The notes below the pieces were generated by a model that made no database searches, was not told the origin of the DNA, and was given only the letters and a program-made list of their open reading frames with translations. Shown here in pieces: positions 30,972 to 32,721 of a DNA stretch of 32,721 nucleotides (position 1 is the stretch's first letter; each line of letters opens with the position of its first letter). The DNA is taken from positions 1 through 32,721 of the forward strand of contig CAJJYZ010000028.1 in the NCBI GenBank assembly GCA_905197485.1. Reading direction: 5' to 3'. The translations under genes were made by a program, and so were the position numbers. The DNA comes from an uncultured Lachnospiraceae bacterium (GTDB lineage: Bacteria > Bacillota > Clostridia > Lachnospirales > Lachnospiraceae).

Positions 30972-32615
30972 GTGATAACAATTGCATTTTCGTTAGTAGG
31001 GGGACTTGGTTTATTCCTTTACGGAATGAAATTAATGAGTGAAGGTCTGGAAAAATCAGCCGGAGCAAAGATGAGAGGTATTCTGGAATTCTTTACAAAG
31101 AATCGATTTATCGGAATGCTGGTTGGTATTTTGTTTACGGCAGTCGTTCAGTCATCCAGCGCGACGACGGTTATGGTCGTAAGTTTTGTGAACTCAGGAC
31201 TTATGACGCTTTTGCAGGCGACAGGCGTAATACTGGGCGCCAATATCGGTACGACGGTTACTTCGCAGTTGATTGCCTTTAATCTGTCGGAAGTGGCGCC
31301 GCTGTTTGTTATGCTCGGCGTGATTATGGTGATGTTTTGCAAGAAAAATGGAGTGAAACGAGCCGGAGAAGTTGTGTTGGGATTCGGAATCCTGTTTATG
31401 GGCTTGAGCGGAATGTCTTCTGCGATGTCCACGTTGAAAGAATCCCCATATATTGTAGAAATCTTAGGTTCTTTGGATAACGCAGGCATGGGAGTGCTGG
31501 TAGGATTCATTATTACCGCGATTCTACAGAGTTCTTCTGCGACCGTCGGAATCGTGCTTCTTATGGCAAGTCAGGGATTGCTGCAGTATAATATCTGCTT
31601 CTTCCTGATTCTCGGATGTAATATGGGGTCTTGTGTTTCTGCGCTTCTTGCAAGTATCGGAGGCAAAAAAGATGCTAAAAGAGCAGCGTGGATTCATTTC
31701 CTGTTCAACATCATCGGTTCTGCTATTATTTTCACAGTCTTGATGTTTGCTTTGAATCCGATTGCAGATACGATTCTTAAAATGTCCGGTGGAAATATCG
31801 CGCGTGGTGTTGCCAATGCGCATACACTGATTAAAGTTGTAGAAGTTATCCTTCTCTTCCCATTCATGGGTTATGTCGTAAAATTGACTTACAAGATTGT
31901 GCCGGGGAAGGATAAGGAAGCGGAAGATGAATTTGCTCTGAAATATATTGGAAACAGCAATCATATGATGGTTCCGAATACGGCAATCAGCGCTGCGATT
32001 CTGGAAATCGAGCATATGGGACAGATGGCAATCGAGAACTTAAAGGAAAGCATGGATGCTCTTTGCGAGTGCCAGGAAGAAAAGATTGCTACGGTTTACA
32101 GAAGAGAGAAGTATATTAATTTCTTAAATAAGAAGATTACCGATTATCTTGTGAAGGTAAATGAACTAGATATTCCACTGGAGGATAAAAAGATTCTCGG
32201 AGGATTGTTCCACGTTGTCAATGATATGGAACGAATTGGAGACCATGCGGAGAATTTCGCGGATTCCGCTCAGGATTGTATTCAGAATAATTTGGATGTC
32301 AGCGATAAAGGAAGAATGCAGCTGCGGGATATGACCGAAAGCGTATTGAAGATTCTGGAATACTCGATAGAAATGTTCTCGAAGAAGAATCAGGAACATA
32401 TGCAGGAGATTCTGGAATTAGAAGATATGATTGATATGAAAGAACGAAAATATCAGCGTTCTCATGTGAAACGTCTTACGACAAACGAATGCACGCCGGA
32501 GGCGGGAATGGTATTTTCCGATACAGTATCCGGACTGGAGCGAATTGCCGACCATGCAACGAATATCGCGTTTGCGATTTTGAAACCGGATGAACACGAT
32601 GAGGAAGAGGAATAA
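30972..32615 (+). CDS. Na/Pi-cotransporter family protein with PhoU-like tail
   Basis: A 547-residue membrane protein. Residues 1 to about 310 hold eight or more hydrophobic segments with the two inverted copies of the family's repeat, AVVQSSSATTVMVVSFV and AILQSSSATVGIVLLM, plus GANIGTTVTS and GCNMGSCVSA. From about 340 to the end is a cytoplasmic PhoU-like helical domain with two similar EIEHMG...and DMERIGDHAENFADSA / GLERIADHATNIA motifs. It probably takes up phosphate or a related anion with sodium; the PhoU-like part suggests regulation. The start is GTG at 30972 with AGGAG nine bases upstream. It begins 12 bases after ribF and may be part of the same transcript. Confidence 0.9.
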   Translation: MITIAFSLVGGLGLFLYGMKLMSEGLEKSAGAKMRGILEFFTKNRFIGMLVGILFTAVVQSSSATTVMVVSFVNSGLMTLLQATGVILGANIGTTVTSQLIAFNLSEVAPLFVMLGVIMVMFCKKNGVKRAGEVVLGFGILFMGLSGMSSAMSTLKESPYIVEILGSLDNAGMGVLVGFIITAILQSSSATVGIVLLMASQGLLQYNICFFLILGCNMGSCVSALLASIGGKKDAKRAAWIHFLFNIIGSAIIFTVLMFALNPIADTILKMSGGNIARGVANAHTLIKVVEVILLFPFMGYVVKLTYKIVPGKDKEAEDEFALKYIGNSNHMMVPNTAISAAILEIEHMGQMAIENLKESMDALCECQEEKIATVYRREKYINFLNKKITDYLVKVNELDIPLEDKKILGGLFHVVNDMERIGDHAENFADSAQDCIQNNLDVSDKGRMQLRDMTESVLKILEYSIEMFSKKNQEHMQEILELEDMIDMKERKYQRSHVKRLTTNECTPEAGMVFSDTVSGLERIADHATNIAFAILKPDEHDEEEE

Positions 32616-32616
32616 A

Positions 32617-32651
32617 ACAGAATTTCTGGCAGATTTTCGGGAATTTTCTGT
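32617..32651 (+). terminator. Possible weak terminator after the transporter gene
   Basis: ACAGAA at 32617-32622 pairs with TTCTGT at 32646-32651, with three further pairs across bulges inside, followed by GTTTTG. The stem is imperfect, so this is a weak call. The final 70 bases of the window show nothing else I can support. Confidence 0.3.
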
Positions 32652-32721
32652 GTTTTGAAAAAGGTATGTCAAGCATTTTTGAAAATGTCCCAAAATAAGT
32701 AAAACATTTGCCCCGGATTTT

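Overview
The window looks like a chromosomal segment of a Gram-positive clostridium, most likely a member of the Lachnospiraceae. The evidence is the gene order rimP-nusA-ylxR-L7Ae-infB-rbfA-nrnA-truB-ribF, strong AGGAGG-type ribosome binding sites, frequent TTG/GTG starts, several families mainly met in this group (DUF6483, DUF6320, DUF6054, DUF3784, Rpn/PDDEXK_2 nuclease remnants) and a low-to-moderate G+C content. Genus and species cannot be read from the sequence alone. Every gene except one (an alpha/beta hydrolase at 13852-14754) lies on the + strand. No tRNA, rRNA, CRISPR array, complete insertion sequence or prophage was seen.

Region 1 (1-11.4 kb) is a dense accessory stretch of small, mostly single-gene units. 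It holds a DNA repair glycosylase (tag), four GNAT acetyltransferases (one frameshifted at a run of eight G), a methyltransferase, a P-loop kinase, a PHP phosphoesterase, a 2-hydroxyacid dehydrogenase, a Nudix hydrolase, a GyrI-like protein, a possible zinc peptidase, a VOC protein and small membrane proteins. It also contains visible decay: two Rpn-family nuclease remnants (59-277 and 4508-5285) and a YgjP/DUF45 metallopeptidase stump (2818-2994) broken by a stop codon where the family has Trp. Parts of it (about 5.3-6.5 kb and 8.1-10.1 kb) read as more A+T-rich than the rest.

Region 2 (11.0-16.9 kb) holds two metabolic modules. The first is a 596-residue fusion of an NAD-dependent sugar epimerase/dehydratase to a xylose-isomerase-like TIM barrel, overlapped by an ADP-ribose-pyrophosphatase-like Nudix gene. 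The second is an alpha/beta hydrolase divergent from a condensation-fold acyltransferase (COG4908-like) followed by a zinc-ribbon membrane protein (DUF6320).

Region 3 (16.9-22.8 kb) has gpmI with a clear promoter, then a cluster of inverted and direct repeats built on GGGAC (18538-18716) that resembles REP-type elements. After it come a DUF6054 gene, a nucleotidyltransferase, a P-loop kinase, an ABC-type ATPase, an L-threonine-aldolase-type PLP enzyme and a second FlaR-like kinase.

Region 4 (22.8-32.6 kb) is the conserved transcription/translation operon. A strong extended -10 promoter and a terminator-like leader hairpin precede rimP. The genes through ribF link ribosome maturation (RimP, RbfA), transcription elongation (NusA), initiation (IF2), tRNA modification (TruB), nanoRNA turnover (NrnA) and flavin synthesis (RibF). 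A Na/Pi-cotransporter-family gene with a PhoU-like tail follows directly. Most early genes of the operon start with TTG or GTG, and IF2 carries a 78-bp tandem repeat coding for an Arg/Asp/Asn-rich linker.
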